Counted from the stretch's first letter, positions 53,686 through 63,176 are shown. The stretch is 64,000 nucleotides of DNA from Erysipelotrichaceae bacterium (GCA_015059145.1 SVAZ01000002.1:1-64000); one strand, 5' to 3'. Numbers and translations: made by a program. The notes: generated by a model not told the origin, from the letters alone.

Positions 53686-55824
53686 CTAAATCTTTCTAAT
53701 TGCAGGGTGTGAGCCCATAAGCTTCTTGATTCCATGAGGAACCTTAAATGCAACCTGAATCACATCGCCCTCTACAGCGACGACAAGCCCATCTCCAAAC
53801 GCCTTATGATTAATCTTATCACCAACACTAAACTTTACAACGCTAGACTCTTCCTTTTCTGTAGGCTTATCTAAAACCTTAAGTGAAGACTTTTTCACAG
53901 TATTATTATCAAACCTTGTATAGCCCTTTGAAATGTTTTTAAATAGTGTCTTTGTCATTTCATTTATAAATCTAGACTCAGGTAAGTGCTGATGACATCC
54001 AAATAGAAATCTATTTTCTGCATTAGTAATATAAAGCTTAGCCTTAGCCCTTGTAATACCAACGTAGCATATTCTTCTTTCCTCTTCAATTTCATCTGGT
54101 CTCATACAGTTAGCTGAAGGAAATATTCCATCCTCCATAGCAACCATAAATACATTCTTAAACTCTAATCCCTTAACCTGATGATATGTAGATAATCTAA
54201 CACAATTATCCTTACTAATATCATCATCCTCATTATCAGTTCTTAAAGCTAAATCAGATAATAGCTGCTCAAGCTTAGCAGTGTTATCTCCATCATAAAA
54301 TTCCTCTGCTTCTCTTAAGACGCTCTTTAGCTCCTTAACATTACCAATTCTATCATGGTAGGTATCCTCATCCTTTTTCAAGGCTTCCTCATACCCAGTT
54401 TCATTTAATATTGAATCCACCAAATCTCCCAATTTGACATTCTCAATTTGAGCACTTATAGTATCCATCACAGCCTTAAATTCTCTTAAGGCAGAAATTC
54501 CCAGTCCCGAACCAGAAATCGTTAATATAGCATTATATAAAGAAACTCCATTGCTAGAAGCTTCTATAGATAGCTTTTCAAGTAACGCAGGTCCAACCTT
54601 TCTTTTAGGCTCATTTATTATTCTCCTAAATGAAAAATCATCATCCTTATTTATTAGCAATCTTAAATAGGCAATTATATCCTTGATTTCCTTTCTAGCA
54701 AAGAATGATAAGCCTCCATATATTTTATATGGAATTTGATACCTTACCAACATATCCTCGAAATTACGAGAGATATAATTTGCACGATAAAGAATAGCGA
54801 AATCACTATATGAATCTCCACAAACCATAAGCTCTTTTATTTTATCAATAACAAACATAACCTCATCATATGCTGAATCAGCATGATAATAAAATGGAAT
54901 TTGTCCGTCAGTCTTACTTGAATACATCTTCTTTTTAATTTGATTTGGGTTATGCTCAATAATAGAATTGGCTAAATCTAATATTTGAGTTGTTGAACGA
55001 TAATTCTCCTCAAGTAAAATAAGCTGATGCTCTAAAAAGCTATTTCTAAATCTATTTATATTTTCAATCCTTGCTCCTCTAAAGGAATAAATAGATTGGA
55101 AATCATCACCTACAACAAAGATATTATGGTATCTAGCTGATAGCATAAACACTAAATTATATTGAAGTGTGTTTGTATCCTGAAACTCATCAACCAATAT
55201 ATATTGAAATTTATTTTGATATTTTTCTAATATATCTGGATTCTTTTTAAATAGCTCAATTGTTTTAATAATTAAATCATCAAAATCTAATAGGTTATTA
55301 TCCTTTAAATATTCATGGTATTTTCTATCAACAATTGAATATGCATTGTTTAAACGAGGATCTTCTATTTTAAAATCAGTGAAGTTCTTGCTTTTAGATA
55401 TTAAGCTTCTAATATCCTTAGGCTTATATTCATCAAGCATTTCCTCCTTCATAATATCCTTTACAATCTTATTTGAATCCTCATCATCAATAATAACAAA
55501 TGATTTAGTAAAAGGAGGTAAATGATTCATTTCAAGCCTCAATAGCCTTGAACAAAAGCTATGAAATGTAGAAACCCACATATATTTAGTTTCAATAGAT
55601 AGCATAGACTCAATTCTTTCCTTCATCTCATTGGCTGCCTTATTAGTAAATGTAACAGCTAATATATTAGACGATGGGATACCTAATTCTGAAATAAGGT
55701 ATGCAATTCTAGTAGTTAATACCTTTGTCTTACCACTACCAGCACCGGCCATAACCATCACTGGTCCCTCTGTAGTAACTACAGCCTTTCTTTGTGATTC
55801 ATTTAATCCAGTCAATAAATCCAT
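53686..55824 (-). CDS. pcrA: ATP-dependent DNA helicase PcrA/UvrD
   Basis: A superfamily 1A 3'-5' helicase for repair and clearing RecA or RNA polymerase from DNA. The 712-residue protein has the Q-motif 'GLNESQRKAV', Walker A 'AGAGSGKTKVL', motif II 'VDEFQDTN', motif III 'VGDDFQSIYSFRGA', motif VI 'YVGITRAKAKLYI', and a C-terminal Tudor-like RNA-polymerase-binding domain ('VGDKINHKAFGDGLVVAV'). It starts 12 bases after the ABC-F gene. Confidence 0.97.
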   Translation of the reverse strand: MDLLTGLNESQRKAVVTTEGPVMVMAGAGSGKTKVLTTRIAYLISELGIPSSNILAVTFTNKAANEMKERIESMLSIETKYMWVSTFHSFCSRLLRLEMNHLPPFTKSFVIIDDEDSNKIVKDIMKEEMLDEYKPKDIRSLISKSKNFTDFKIEDPRLNNAYSIVDRKYHEYLKDNNLLDFDDLIIKTIELFKKNPDILEKYQNKFQYILVDEFQDTNTLQYNLVFMLSARYHNIFVVGDDFQSIYSFRGARIENINRFRNSFLEHQLILLEENYRSTTQILDLANSIIEHNPNQIKKKMYSSKTDGQIPFYYHADSAYDEVMFVIDKIKELMVCGDSYSDFAILYRANYISRNFEDMLVRYQIPYKIYGGLSFFARKEIKDIIAYLRLLINKDDDFSFRRIINEPKRKVGPALLEKLSIEASSNGVSLYNAILTISGSGLGISALREFKAVMDTISAQIENVKLGDLVDSILNETGYEEALKKDEDTYHDRIGNVKELKSVLREAEEFYDGDNTAKLEQLLSDLALRTDNEDDDISKDNCVRLSTYHQVKGLEFKNVFMVAMEDGIFPSANCMRPDEIEEERRICYVGITRAKAKLYITNAENRFLFGCHQHLPESRFINEMTKTLFKNISKGYTRFDNNTVKKSSLKVLDKPTEKEESSVVKFSVGDKINHKAFGDGLVVAVEGDVIQVAFKVPHGIKKLMGSHPAIRKI

Positions 55825-55836
55825 AAAATCATCCCT

Positions 55837-57414
55837 TTAATTTTGTGATTCGATAAACTCCTCATAAGTAGTCATTCTATCTGTTATAGAGCCATCCTTA
55901 TTAAATGAAATAATACGATTAGCAACAGTTTCTAAAAGCTCAGCATCGTGACTTGAGAATAAAATGTTACCCTTAAAGTTATTCATTCCTTCATTTAAGG
56001 CAGTAATAGATTCTAGGTCTAAATGGTTAGTTGGGTCCTCAAATAATAAAATATTTGGGCTCTCTAGCATAATTTTGGCAAACATACATCTAACCTTTTC
56101 ACCACCAGATAATACATTGCACTTCTTAAATGATTCCTCACCACTAAACAGCATTCTACCTAACCAACCACGGATAAAGCTTTCTGTTTGATCCTCTGGT
56201 GAATACTGTCTTAACCAATCAATTAATGAAAGCTCTTTATTAAAGTATTCCTTATTATCCTGAGGTAGGAAGCCTAAAGAGGTTGTAACACCCCATTTAA
56301 ACTTACCAGTGTAATCGGTATCCTTGCCTGATAAGATATTAAACAATGCAGTTATTTGATGAGTATTTTCCGATAAGAATGCAATCTTATCATTTTTATT
56401 AACGCTAAATGTTAAGTTTTCAAACACTCCTGGCTTTGATAGCTTTTCAACAAATAAGATATCATTACCAACCTCTCTATTTGGCTTAAAGCCAATAAAA
56501 GGGTATCTTCTTGATGATGGTTCAATATCATCTAGTGTAATCTTATCTAATAGCTTCTTTCTAGATGTTGCTTGTCTTGATTTAGACTTATTAGCAGAGA
56601 ATCTAGCAATAAATTCTTGAAGCTCCTTAATCTTTTGTTCAGCCTTCTTATTTTGATCCTTTGCTTGTTGTAGAGCCAATTGACTTGATTCATACCAGAA
56701 TTCATAATTACCTACAAATAGCTTAATCTTACCAAAATCAACATCACAAATATGTGTACATACATTATTTAGAAAGTGACGGTCATGAGATACAATTAAT
56801 ACCGTATTTTCAAAATTTAATAAGAAGTTTTCAAGCCATCTAGTAGATTTATAATCTAGGTTATTAGTAGGCTCATCTAATAATAAAATATCAGGATTAC
56901 CGAATAATGCTTGAGCAAGTAAAACCTTAATCTTAAGCTTTGCATCTAGCTCACCCATTAATGTATGATGATATTCAGAAGGAACGCCAATACCATTAAG
57001 TAAGCTTTCTGCATCACTTTCAGCCTCCCAGCCACCAAGCTCTGCAAATTCACCTTCAAGCTCTGCTGCTAAAACACCATCCTCGTCAGTGAAATCCTCC
57101 TTTGCATATAGCTCATCCTTTTGCTTCATTATCTCAATTAATCTCTTATGACCTAATAAAACTGTGTTTAATGCAGTTTCATCATTATAAGCATTTTGAT
57201 CCTGCTTTAATACACTCATTCTTTCATTCTTATCCATAATTACCTCACCTGAGGTAGATTCGATTTCCTTTGATAATAGCTTTAAAAATGTAGATTTACC
57301 AGCACCATTAGCACCAATAATTCCATAGCAATTTCCTTTAGTAAAAGTAATATCAACATGCTCAAATAGTTTTCTTGAGCCATATTGTAAACCTAAATTA
57401 ACTGTTTTTAGCAT
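55837..57414 (-). CDS. ABC-F family ATPase (YkpA/YbiT-like) with one degenerate ATP site
   Basis: Soluble duplicated ABC protein of 525 residues of the ribosome-acting ABC-F class. Domain 1 has a good Walker A ('GANGAGKST') and Walker B ('ILLLDEPTNNLD') but its signature reads 'ELDAKLKIKVLLAQ' instead of LSGGEK. Domain 2 has a good signature ('VLSGGEKVRCMFA') but its Walker A is 'SENTHQITALF' and its Walker B 'LLFEDP'. These defects pair up on one composite site, leaving one canonical and one probably inactive site. The linker between domains is long, basic and helical ('QNKKAEQKIKELQEF'), as in ABC-F proteins contacting the ribosome. It is preceded by AAGGAGG. Confidence 0.9.
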   Translation of the reverse strand: MLKTVNLGLQYGSRKLFEHVDITFTKGNCYGIIGANGAGKSTFLKLLSKEIESTSGEVIMDKNERMSVLKQDQNAYNDETALNTVLLGHKRLIEIMKQKDELYAKEDFTDEDGVLAAELEGEFAELGGWEAESDAESLLNGIGVPSEYHHTLMGELDAKLKIKVLLAQALFGNPDILLLDEPTNNLDYKSTRWLENFLLNFENTVLIVSHDRHFLNNVCTHICDVDFGKIKLFVGNYEFWYESSQLALQQAKDQNKKAEQKIKELQEFIARFSANKSKSRQATSRKKLLDKITLDDIEPSSRRYPFIGFKPNREVGNDILFVEKLSKPGVFENLTFSVNKNDKIAFLSENTHQITALFNILSGKDTDYTGKFKWGVTTSLGFLPQDNKEYFNKELSLIDWLRQYSPEDQTESFIRGWLGRMLFSGEESFKKCNVLSGGEKVRCMFAKIMLESPNILLFEDPTNHLDLESITALNEGMNNFKGNILFSSHDAELLETVANRIISFNKDGSITDRMTTYEEFIESQN

Positions 57415-57429
57415 TTAAATAATCCTCCT

Positions 57430-57469
57430 TAAAACGTGACAAAAGGCTGACATAGGTCAGTCCTTTTAT
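57430..57469 (-). terminator. Possible glnS terminator
   Basis: Minus strand AAAAGG-A-CTGAC-CTAT-GTCAG-C-CTTTT forms a stem with small internal irregularities immediately behind glnS. The T-tract is short, so termination before the ABC-F gene may be partial. Confidence 0.55.
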
Positions 57470-57473
57470 ACTC

Positions 57474-59120
57474 TTATAGCTTAAAAGATGATTTTAAACC
57501 ACAAGTTCTATTTATTACAAGCTTGCCATTTGTAGAGTCCTTATCGACAACATAATAACCATTACGTACAAATTGATAATGAGTACCTACACTAGCATCC
57601 TTTAATGATTCCTCTACATAACCATTAAATATATTAAGAGAATTAGGATTCAATCTTTCCATAAAATCTAAATCCTTATTATCTTCATTTTCATCAAGCA
57701 TTAATGGCTCAAATAATCTAAATTCTGTAGGTATAGCAGTTGATGCCTCAACGAAATGAATATTACCATTTGGCTTTCTTTCATCAAATCCTGAGCCACT
57801 TCTAGTAGCTGGATCATATGTAGCATGAATTACAGTAACATTCCCATTTGAATCTTTTTCACAAGATACTGCAGTAATGAAATATGCATGCATTAAGCGC
57901 ACCTCTACACCTAAAGCAAGTCTCTTCCACTTCTTATTAGGCTTTTCCTCAATAAAGTCCTCACGCTCAATATATACCTCACGAGAGAATGCTATCTTTC
58001 TATTGCCCATTTCTTCGCATTCCTGATTATTAGGACAATCTAAATATTCAACCTGTCCCTCTGGATAATTATCAATAATAACCTTAATTGGATCAATAAC
58101 CGCATTAGGTCTAATAGCCTTAAGCTTTAAGTCATTACGAAGCTCCTCATCTAATTGGAATGATTCAACTGTAGAATTAATACGAGATAAACCTGTGCTT
58201 AAAATAAAATTTCTAATTGCATCTGGAGTAAATCCTCGTCTACGTAAACCACATAATGTAGGCATTCTTGGGTCATCATAGCCCATTACCTTTTTAGCAT
58301 CTACAAGAGCTCTTAAATATCTCTTAGACATAATTGTATTAGTTATATTTAATCTACCAAATTCATATTGATGAGGAACATGTGGCATCTCACAATTTTC
58401 AATAAACCAATCATATAAAATACGATGATTATCATATTCTAGTGAGCATAATGAATGTGTAATTCCTTCAAATGAATCTTGAAGAGGATGTGCAAAATCA
58501 TACATAGGATAAATACACCACTTAGTTCCTTGACGATGATGTGGAATATGTAATATACGATACATAGCAGGGTCACGCATATTAATATTTGGATGAGACA
58601 TATCAATCTTAGCTCTTAATGTCTTTTCGCCTTCCTTGTATTTACCATTTTTCATTTCTTCAAATAGCTTTAGGTTTTCCTCTACACTTCTATCTCTATA
58701 TGGAGAGTTCTTACCTGGCTCAACTAATGTACCACGATATTTACTCATTTCCTCTTGAGATAAATCATCAACATATGCTAAACCTTTTTTGATTAATAAA
58801 ACTGCCTTATCATATGTTTCCTCAAAATAATCTGAGCCATAAAATACATTATTTGGCTTATATCCTAACCATGCTAAATCCTCAATAATTCCTTCAACGA
58901 ATTCTTGATCCTCCTTGGCTGGATTAGTATCATCAAATCTTAAATTTGTAGAACCATTAAATGCTTTAGCTAATTCAAAATTAGTAATAATAGCTCTAGC
59001 ATGTCCAATATGTAAATATGCATTAGGCTCTGGTGGAAAACGTGTAGCTATAGCTTCTACCTTTCCCTCTGCTAAATCATTTTGCATAATGGTCTTTATA
59101 AAATTATTTATTTCTGCCAT
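57474..59120 (-). CDS. glnS: Glutaminyl-tRNA synthetase
   Basis: It charges tRNA-Gln directly with glutamine. Motifs: 'RFPPEPNAYLHIGHARA' (HIGH with the GlnRS-specific PPEPNGYLHIGH context), 'LRFDDTNPAKEDQEF', and the KMSKS variant 'IMSKRYL'; the C-terminal beta-barrel anticodon domain is complete ('GVEVRLMHAYFI'). The track start 59159 is replaced by the ATG at 59120 after AGGGTGAT (548 residues). Many Bacillota lack GlnRS and use GatCAB transamidation, so it is notable here. A TATAAT lies at about 59145. Confidence 0.96.
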   Translation of the reverse strand: MAEINNFIKTIMQNDLAEGKVEAIATRFPPEPNAYLHIGHARAIITNFELAKAFNGSTNLRFDDTNPAKEDQEFVEGIIEDLAWLGYKPNNVFYGSDYFEETYDKAVLLIKKGLAYVDDLSQEEMSKYRGTLVEPGKNSPYRDRSVEENLKLFEEMKNGKYKEGEKTLRAKIDMSHPNINMRDPAMYRILHIPHHRQGTKWCIYPMYDFAHPLQDSFEGITHSLCSLEYDNHRILYDWFIENCEMPHVPHQYEFGRLNITNTIMSKRYLRALVDAKKVMGYDDPRMPTLCGLRRRGFTPDAIRNFILSTGLSRINSTVESFQLDEELRNDLKLKAIRPNAVIDPIKVIIDNYPEGQVEYLDCPNNQECEEMGNRKIAFSREVYIEREDFIEEKPNKKWKRLALGVEVRLMHAYFITAVSCEKDSNGNVTVIHATYDPATRSGSGFDERKPNGNIHFVEASTAIPTEFRLFEPLMLDENEDNKDLDFMERLNPNSLNIFNGYVEESLKDASVGTHYQFVRNGYYVVDKDSTNGKLVINRTCGLKSSFKL

Positions 59121-59185
59121 AATATCACCCTTTAAAAATATAAATCTATTATATAACAAATTAATATAAAACTCTATAGTTTTCT

Positions 59186-60190
59186 TTACTTACTTTCAAG
59201 CTCCAATGAAGCATTTGCATTTAGTGTTAAATCTGCAAGTGTTGGATTCTTTAAATATTGATAATATCCAGCAACCGCAATCATTGCAGCATTATCTGTA
59301 CAATACTTTATTGAAGGAATGCACAAATTAAAACCTTCTGGTAGTGTAGCCTCAAACCTTTCCTTCAAGCCCTTATTAGCTGAAACTCCACCAGCCACTA
59401 TAATATTAGTTACTCTTTGACATTTAGCTAACGCAAATGTTTTATTAACTAAAACCTCTGTAACACTAGCTTGAAAAGATGCACATAAATCATTCACATT
59501 AACCTCTTCGCCTCTTTGCTTCATATTATGAACCAAATTAATCACAGCACTCTTAAGCCCTGAAAAAGAGAAATTAAAGCTTTGATCATCTAAATACACT
59601 CTTGGTAATTTATATGTATCCTTACCTAAATGTGCAAGTCTATCTACATGTGGCCCTCCAGGATATGGAAGCCCAACTACTCTTGCAACCTTATCATAAG
59701 CCTCACCTACTGCATCATCTAATGTTTCACCTATAATTTCAAAATTAAAATGATCCTTCATTAAAATTAATTCAGTGTTACCACCAGAAACTAATAATGC
59801 AATTAGAGGGAATTTCATTTCATGCTCAATGGCATTTGCATAAATATGACCAGCTAAATGATGCACACCAATTAATGGCTTTTTATACATCATCGCAAAT
59901 ACCTTTGCAGCATTTACACCAATAAGTAAAGACCCAATTAATCCAGGGCCCTCAGTTACCGCAACTAAATCAATATCCTCAGGCTTAACACCTGCAACCT
60001 TAAATGCTTCCTCAAAAACCATAGAAATTTGATAAACGTGGTGTCGTGATGCAACCTCAGGCACTACGCCTCCAAACCTCTCGTGAATCTTAATTTGTGA
60101 GTTAATAACATTAGCTAAAACCTCTTTCCCATCTCTTACTATCGCAACAGAGGTTTCATCACAGCTACTTTCTATTCCTAAAACTAGCAT
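59186..60190 (-). CDS. tsaD: tRNA t6A threonylcarbamoyltransferase TsaD
   Basis: TsaD transfers the threonylcarbamoyl group to A37 of ANN-decoding tRNAs. The 334-residue protein has '[14 protein letters not shown]', the metal site 'HLAGHIYAN', 'LVSGGNTEL' and '[11 protein letters not shown]'. It is the last gene of the tsaE-tsaB-GNAT-ybaK-tsaD operon, four bases after ybaK. Confidence 0.97.
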   Translation of the reverse strand: MLVLGIESSCDETSVAIVRDGKEVLANVINSQIKIHERFGGVVPEVASRHHVYQISMVFEEAFKVAGVKPEDIDLVAVTEGPGLIGSLLIGVNAAKVFAMMYKKPLIGVHHLAGHIYANAIEHEMKFPLIALLVSGGNTELILMKDHFNFEIIGETLDDAVGEAYDKVARVVGLPYPGGPHVDRLAHLGKDTYKLPRVYLDDQSFNFSFSGLKSAVINLVHNMKQRGEEVNVNDLCASFQASVTEVLVNKTFALAKCQRVTNIIVAGGVSANKGLKERFEATLPEGFNLCIPSIKYCTDNAAMIAVAGYYQYLKNPTLADLTLNANASLELESK

Positions 60191-60194
60191 ATGA

Positions 60195-60680
60195 TCACTC
60201 CTTTATAATATCTGAAAAGCTGACTCTGATTAGCTTTGATAAATCATTAGGATTCATCTCAACCTGTACTCCTATTTTTCCTCCAGAAAAAATAATACTA
60301 TCGAAGCTTTGAGCTGTTATATGAAGTACAGTTGGAAAAGCCTTTTTCATTCCGATTGGACTACAACCTCCTCTTACATATCCAGTAATAGGTAATAACT
60401 CCTTTACAGCAATCATTTCTAATGATTTAACATTAAAGCTTTTTGCAGCCTTTTTTAAATCTAATTCATTTTCCACTGGAACAACACAAACATAATAATG
60501 CTTAGTATTATCAACGCATACTAATGTTTTAAATACTCTTTTAGGATTCTGGTTTAAAAGCTCTGCAACCACATTGCCCTCTACACAAACACCATCCTCA
60601 TGAGGATACTCATATGCTGAATATTTAATTTTCTTTTGGTCAAGCATTCGCATTACATTTGTCTTTTCCAATGAAATCAC
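60195..60680 (-). CDS. YbaK/EbsC-family Cys-tRNA(Pro)/aminoacyl-tRNA deacylase
   Basis: A 161-residue YbaK-type editing domain that hydrolyses mischarged Cys-tRNA-Pro or related products. It shows 'FKTLVCVDN', 'VKSLEMI', '[21 protein letters not shown]' and '[13 protein letters not shown]', the family's substrate pocket. Its ATG overlaps the GNAT gene's end by four bases, placing a tRNA-quality-control enzyme inside a tRNA-modification operon. Confidence 0.92.
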   Translation of the reverse strand: MISLEKTNVMRMLDQKKIKYSAYEYPHEDGVCVEGNVVAELLNQNPKRVFKTLVCVDNTKHYYVCVVPVENELDLKKAAKSFNVKSLEMIAVKELLPITGYVRGGCSPIGMKKAFPTVLHITAQSFDSIIFSGGKIGVQVEMNPNDLSKLIRVSFSDIIKE

Positions 60681-61825
60681 TTCCTTCTATATAGGTGGTA
60701 TTCTCCACACTTTTTAAATCCCATTTTAAAATACATATCCTTAGGTGTATCCAAATTATCAGCTGTTAAAATAACCTGAATAGTATTTTTAAAATTTGCC
60801 TTAATATATTCAATAACTGACATAAATAAGGCTGTACCATATCCCTGATGATGATAAATTTCTGCTATATAAAAATCCTCTATCTTTGCTAAATCATTAT
60901 ATATAAAGCATTTAGCAGAGCCAATGATATGTCCATCATCCTTCTTAATATTAAATAATAAAAGCTTTTTTTCATCTAAAGCCATGCTTGCTGTTCTTAA
61001 TGCATTTTTCATTGCATAAGACTCACCATATACTTTAGAGTCATTATATGAAAATTCAATATATTCAGCTCTATCCTCTTCAGTTATCAAGCAAGCTTTT
61101 TTTCTAATCTCCTTTAAAGGAGTTATATTAGAAATAAAGGCTGACATATATATATCATTATTTATATCATAAGCATCATTTTCAAATTCTAAGGCCTTCT
61201 CAGTCAATTGAAATTGAAGAATATTATCTCCAAAAGGCTTATCCATAAGCTCCTTAATTATCGACTTATCAAACACCCTATAATAATTATGATAGTATTT
61301 ATCTATTTGAACCTCATCAAATATCTTCACATATTTATCATGATATTCAAATTTAGCAAAGCATTGTAAATAAGCATCCTCTAAATCCATATATGGAGTA
61401 AATTGCTTTAAAAGTACAATAGCATCATCACCATTTTTATAATAATTCTTTCTAATATGAATTCTCTTATATCCTAGCTTTTCATATAAATGAATAGCTC
61501 TTAGGTTATTATCTCTAACATCTATAACTGAAGTTTGTGCTCCTCTAATATATGCCTCATTTAAAGCATAGGCTAAAAGCTTAGTTCCATAACCTTTATT
61601 TTGATAGTTTGAAGCAATGCACAAATTACACACCTCTAAAGAATCACCATCAAAATTACATGATATATATCCAGCTACAATATTATCAATATCATAAACA
61701 TATGAAACACACATTTGATTATCCACATACCTAGAAAGCATTTCCTCTCCAAGGCTCTCACCAAGGGTAGCCTCTTCAATCCTTACAACAAAAGGTATGT
61801 CACTACTTCTTAGCTCTCTAATCAT
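60677..61825 (-). CDS. Double acetyltransferase: RimI-like GNAT fused to a second GNAT domain
   Basis: The first 145 residues match RimI ('CNLCIASNYQNKGYGTKLLAYAL' with the acetyl-CoA loop and 'DVRDNNLRAIHLYEKLGYKRI'), the N-terminal alanine acetyltransferase usually encoded between tsaB and tsaD. Residues 150-382 add a linker and a second, different GNAT domain with its own 'YHHQGYGTALFMSVI' loop and 'MYFKMGFKK'. Normal RimI is about 150 residues, so this is a fusion or extension. The substrate of the second domain is unknown. Overlaps of four bases with both neighbours mark a tight operon. Confidence 0.85.
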   Translation of the reverse strand: MIRELRSSDIPFVVRIEEATLGESLGEEMLSRYVDNQMCVSYVYDIDNIVAGYISCNFDGDSLEVCNLCIASNYQNKGYGTKLLAYALNEAYIRGAQTSVIDVRDNNLRAIHLYEKLGYKRIHIRKNYYKNGDDAIVLLKQFTPYMDLEDAYLQCFAKFEYHDKYVKIFDEVQIDKYYHNYYRVFDKSIIKELMDKPFGDNILQFQLTEKALEFENDAYDINNDIYMSAFISNITPLKEIRKKACLITEEDRAEYIEFSYNDSKVYGESYAMKNALRTASMALDEKKLLLFNIKKDDGHIIGSAKCFIYNDLAKIEDFYIAEIYHHQGYGTALFMSVIEYIKANFKNTIQVILTADNLDTPKDMYFKMGFKKCGEYHLYRRK

Positions 61826-62397
61826 TTTAAATTCCTCTCAGCCTCTGTATCTCTAAGATAGTTAGGAACTAACAGATGAGGATTTTCAACCTTAGTAGAA
61901 TTATTAACACAATAGAATGGGTCAACCTTAAATGATGAATCATCTACTGAAAAATCACATTGATATTTTTCTAAATCCTCGTAAGAATATAGACCATCCT
62001 CTAATATGCTTTCATTATTATTTGTATTTATAACACTACTAAATGCATTGCCACGTCTTGCATCAATTGAGGCCTTAACAATCCCCTTATATCCAGATGA
62101 CATCAAGCAAAGAGTTGAAATAGTATTAAGCTCAACACCTTTAAATACTGCCATCATCTTAGCAACACTAACAGCCATTCTAACACCAGTATAAGAACCA
62201 GGTCCATTACCAACAACTATTTTATCTAAATCCTCAGTAGCTATTTTAGCACTTTTTAAAGCTTCATCAATACAAAAAACAATATTTTTTGCATGGTCAT
62301 TTCTACCCTCTAAATATTTCTCATAGATGATATCATTCTCTACAATTAAGCAAACATATAGATTTTTAGTTGAAGAATCTAATATTAAGCATTTCAT
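61822..62397 (-). CDS. tsaB: tRNA t6A biosynthesis protein TsaB
   Basis: TsaB is the catalytically inactive TsaD paralogue that scaffolds the TsaBDE complex. The 191-residue protein has 'LILDSSTKNLYVCL' at its start and the dimer-forming 'VGNGPGSYTGVRMAVSVAK' signature. It overlaps tsaE and the GNAT gene by four bases each. Confidence 0.94.
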   Translation of the reverse strand: MKCLILDSSTKNLYVCLIVENDIIYEKYLEGRNDHAKNIVFCIDEALKSAKIATEDLDKIVVGNGPGSYTGVRMAVSVAKMMAVFKGVELNTISTLCLMSSGYKGIVKASIDARRGNAFSSVINTNNNESILEDGLYSYEDLEKYQCDFSVDDSSFKVDPFYCVNNSTKVENPHLLVPNYLRDTEAERNLK

Positions 62398-62843
62398 TTA
62401 AGCTCACCTACAATTCCTTCATATCTATTTCCCTTCGCCTCTACTACAATTTCTCTTTTAAATTCATCAATTCTAGTTAAGCAAATCGTAATATATTCAT
62501 TCGGCAAAATTTCACTAACCTGATAAGGCCATTCAATAACACAAACGCCTTCAGATTCAATATATTCTTCTAAATCAAAATCCTGATTTAATCCATCTAG
62601 CCTATATAAATCTAAATGGTATAGCGGACATTTATCTCCGTTATAGGATTTTACAATGGTAAAGGTTGGAGAGTTAATAACCCTTTTAACTCCTAAGGCC
62701 TCACCAATCCCTTTTGTAATGGTAGTTTTGCCAGCAGATAAATCTCCAGTCAATAAAATAACATCTCCTGGATTCAAAAGTAAACCTATTTTCTTTCCTA
62801 ATTCAACAGTCTCATTTGCATTATGAGTAATATATCTTTTCAC
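62394..62843 (-). CDS. tsaE: tRNA t6A biosynthesis ATPase TsaE
   Basis: A small P-loop ATPase that resets the TsaBD complex. The 149-residue protein has 'LTGDLSAGKTTITKGIG', 'NSPTFTIVKSY' and 'LYHLDLYRLD', with 'VCVIEWPY' near residue 110. The start is GTG, five bases after GGTGG. It is the first gene of the t6A operon, and its promoter is overlapped by a 20-base perfect palindrome. Confidence 0.95.
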   Translation of the reverse strand: MKRYITHNANETVELGKKIGLLLNPGDVILLTGDLSAGKTTITKGIGEALGVKRVINSPTFTIVKSYNGDKCPLYHLDLYRLDGLNQDFDLEEYIESEGVCVIEWPYQVSEILPNEYITICLTRIDEFKREIVVEAKGNRYEGIVGELK

Positions 62844-62875
62844 TTAAACCACCATTTTAAATTATAACATAATCT

Positions 62876-62904
62876 ATTATATTTTTGAATAACTAGTTAT
62901 TCAA
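62876..62904 (-). promoter_or_regulatory. tsaE operon promoter covered by a 20-base perfect palindrome
   Basis: TTGAAT (62899-62904), 17 bases, TATAAT (62876-62881). The palindrome TTGAATAACTAGTTATTCAA (62885-62904) contains the whole -35 and most of the spacer, so a bound dimeric regulator would block RNA polymerase. It abuts the terminator of the upstream unit. Confidence 0.65.
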
Positions 62905-62938
62905 GAAAAAAAGAGATAAATAATATTATCTCTTATCA
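62905..62938 (-). terminator. Terminator of the small-ORF unit
   Basis: Minus strand AAGAGATAA-TATTA-TTATCTCTT followed by TTTTTCTTG, between the 38-residue ORF and tsaE. Confidence 0.8.
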
Positions 62939-62984
62939 TACTCTAACATATTCTAATAAATCCTTGATATTATCCTTGTTGGTT

Positions 62985-63101
62985 CTATAATTCCTTCAAT
63001 AGTTTGAAGCATAAGGCACTTAATAAACCAATTAAAAAATAAGATAATTCGATTCCATCAAAATTAATCTCTTCTCTTTTTAATAGCTCCTCTATTTTCA
63101 T
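62985..63101 (-). CDS. Small ORF (38 residues), possibly frameshifted
   Basis: The ATG at 63101 follows GAGGTG by four bases, a TTGACT-17-TACATA promoter can be drawn, and a terminator lies downstream, so this looks like a real unit missed by the track. The product 'MKIEELLKREEIN...' has one short hydrophobic helix ending 'CFKLLKEL'. Restoring a lost TA dinucleotide at the stop (TTATAG to TTATATAG) would continue it as 'YRTNKDNIKDLLEYVRV', a plausible amphipathic tail. It may therefore be a decayed or frameshifted ~55-residue gene. No family is recognised. Confidence 0.45.
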   Translation of the reverse strand: MKIEELLKREEINFDGIELSYFLIGLLSALCFKLLKEL

Positions 63102-63138
63102 AAGACACCTCTTATGTAACATATTACCTTTTTTAAGT

Positions 63139-63176
63139 CAATATAAAAACCTATAGAAAATCTATAGGCATTTAAA
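63139..63176 (-). terminator. Terminator of the ABC-2 permease gene
   Basis: Minus strand CCTATAGA-TTT-TCTATAGG followed by TTTTTATATT, directly after the permease stop codon. Confidence 0.8.
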
